Shown here: positions 13,959-14,641 of the stretch, piece after piece
How positions within the stretch are numbered: the first letter of the stretch is position 1
Layout: each line of letters opens with the position of its first letter
Source of the DNA: Actinomycetota bacterium
GTDB lineage: Bacteria; Actinomycetota; Actinomycetes; Actinomycetales; Microbacteriaceae
Length of the DNA: 14,641 nucleotides
Assembly: GCA_009704605.1 (NCBI GenBank)
Contig: WLDW01000009.1
Span: 1-14,641, forward strand
Direction: 5' to 3'
The notes under the pieces: model-generated
What the model saw: only the letters and a program-made list of their open reading frames with translations
Told to the model about the DNA's origin: nothing
The model's database searches: none
Position numbers and translations under genes: made by a program

Positions 13959-14641
13959 ATGACAAGTATTTCCTTCACCAAGGGTCACGGCACCGGGAAC
14001 GATTTCGTGCTGGTTTTGGATGCTGAAGGTGAGCTATCTCTTAGTTCAAAACAAATAGCCAAGATCTGCGACCGACGCTTTGGCATTGGTGCTGATGGAT
14101 TCATCAGGGTCGTAAAGTCCGCAAAACTTCCAGAAGGTAAAGAGATTCTTGAAGTTGAACCGACGGCCATTTGGTTCATGGACTATTACAACGCCGATGG
14201 CAGCCCCGCTGAGATGTGTGGCAACGGTGTGAGAGTTTTTGCTAGGTACCTTCTTGATCGCGGACTCGCCAAGATCGAGGGCGGCTCCACTCTCGCTGTC
14301 GGCACAAGAGCAGGAGTTAAGGATCTCACTCAAGGCTCCAATGGGTTTGCTGTTGATCTTGGTAGATGGAAGCTCACAAGTGAGTTCACCGTGGAAGCTA
14401 GTGGAATTGAAGTAGCAAGGCCTGGCCAGGGAATCGAGATAGGTAACCCCCATGTTGTGGTCGCCCTATCGAGCGATGCAGAGCTGAAGCAACTGAAGCT
14501 CTTTGAAGCGCCAATTGTTGAGCCAGCTCCAGCAAATGGAGCGAACGTGGAGTTTGTGGTTCCAAATGAGCCGATGATCAAAGATGGCGTTGGTTACTTC
14601 TCCTTTAGAGTCCACGAGCGCGGGGTTGGAGAGACGCTGTC
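13959..14641 (+). CDS. dapF: Diaminopimelate epimerase DapF (3' partial)
   Basis: DapF interconverts LL- and meso-diaminopimelate without a cofactor, using two cysteines; the meso form goes to peptidoglycan and lysine. The frame is open from the ATG at 13959 to the window edge (227 complete codons), and the family is usually about 275-290 aa, so about 50-60 residues are missing. Visible signatures are KGHGTGNDF (8-16), RRFGIGADGFI (39-49), MDYYNADGSPAEMCGNGVR with the first catalytic cysteine C87, GNPHVVV, and FRVHERGVGETL, which holds the Glu/Arg of the active site. The second cysteine of the expected ETxSCGTG motif would be the next codon after the edge. The gene may have its own leaderless promoter and otherwise follows miaA. 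Identity is firm. Confidence 0.96.
   Translation, partial: MTSISFTKGHGTGNDFVLVLDAEGELSLSSKQIAKICDRRFGIGADGFIRVVKSAKLPEGKEILEVEPTAIWFMDYYNADGSPAEMCGNGVRVFARYLLDRGLAKIEGGSTLAVGTRAGVKDLTQGSNGFAVDLGRWKLTSEFTVEASGIEVARPGQGIEIGNPHVVVALSSDAELKQLKLFEAPIVEPAPANGANVEFVVPNEPMIKDGVGYFSFRVHERGVGETL

Noticed and set aside
1..14641. Mobile element, CRISPR, tRNA/rRNA or phage material
   Set aside because: No repeats with regular spacing, no transposase or integrase, no tRNA-like cloverleaf and no rRNA stretch were seen; all genes are core actinobacterial genes in a conserved order.

Overview
This window reads as chromosomal core DNA of a streamlined actinobacterium, most likely a small-genome member of Microbacteriaceae with moderate GC, such as the freshwater Luna-type lineages. 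The placement is inferred from three things. The gene order dapB / thyX-dapA-rnj-ftsK-pgsA-(cinA)-clgR / DUF3046-recA-recX-miaB-miaA-dapF follows the order known from Mycobacterium tuberculosis and other Actinobacteria. ClgR and DUF3046 are actinobacterial families. The base composition is far lower in GC than typical Actinobacteria. Genes are packed tightly, with 1-4 bp overlaps, many TTG and GTG starts, and almost no spacer DNA.

Layout. At 1-682 lies the body of dapB (its 5' end is outside the window), followed after 1 bp by a small membrane/TPR protein gene (684-1127). A two-gene minus-strand operon faces it: a membrane-anchored thioredoxin-like protein (1597-2037) and a DUF4395 membrane protein (1124-1600). 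The plus-strand run then starts divergently with thyX (2177) and continues through dapA, rnj, ftsK, pgsA, the cinA C-terminal-type amidase, clgR, DUF3046, recA, recX, miaB, miaA and dapF. The window edge cuts dapF just before its second catalytic cysteine.

Function. dapA, dapB and dapF make meso-diaminopimelate and lysine for peptidoglycan and protein. thyX supplies dTMP. rnj encodes the RNA-decay nuclease RNase J. ftsK moves the chromosome terminus at division. pgsA makes phosphatidylglycerophosphate. The cinA product recycles the pyridine-nucleotide by-product NMN. clgR controls Clp proteolysis. recA and recX are the recombinase and its modulator. miaA and miaB carry out the consecutive i6A and ms2i6A modification of A37 in tRNA.

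Regulation visible in the sequence. The 149-bp gap before recA holds a near-consensus actinobacterial LexA box, a -10 element and a perfect-match DnaA box (TTATACACA). clgR has a strong Shine-Dalgarno and a 17-bp palindrome upstream that overlaps a possible -10. dapA, ftsK and dapF have a TANNNT -10 about 6-7 nt before ATG and no Shine-Dalgarno, the pattern of leaderless mRNA; thyX and miaB look nearly leaderless. I see no tRNA, rRNA, CRISPR, insertion sequence, integrase or convincing intrinsic terminator. The least-understood part is the thioredoxin-like (CSIC) / DUF4395 (CLGC) pair, a possible membrane thiol-relay module.
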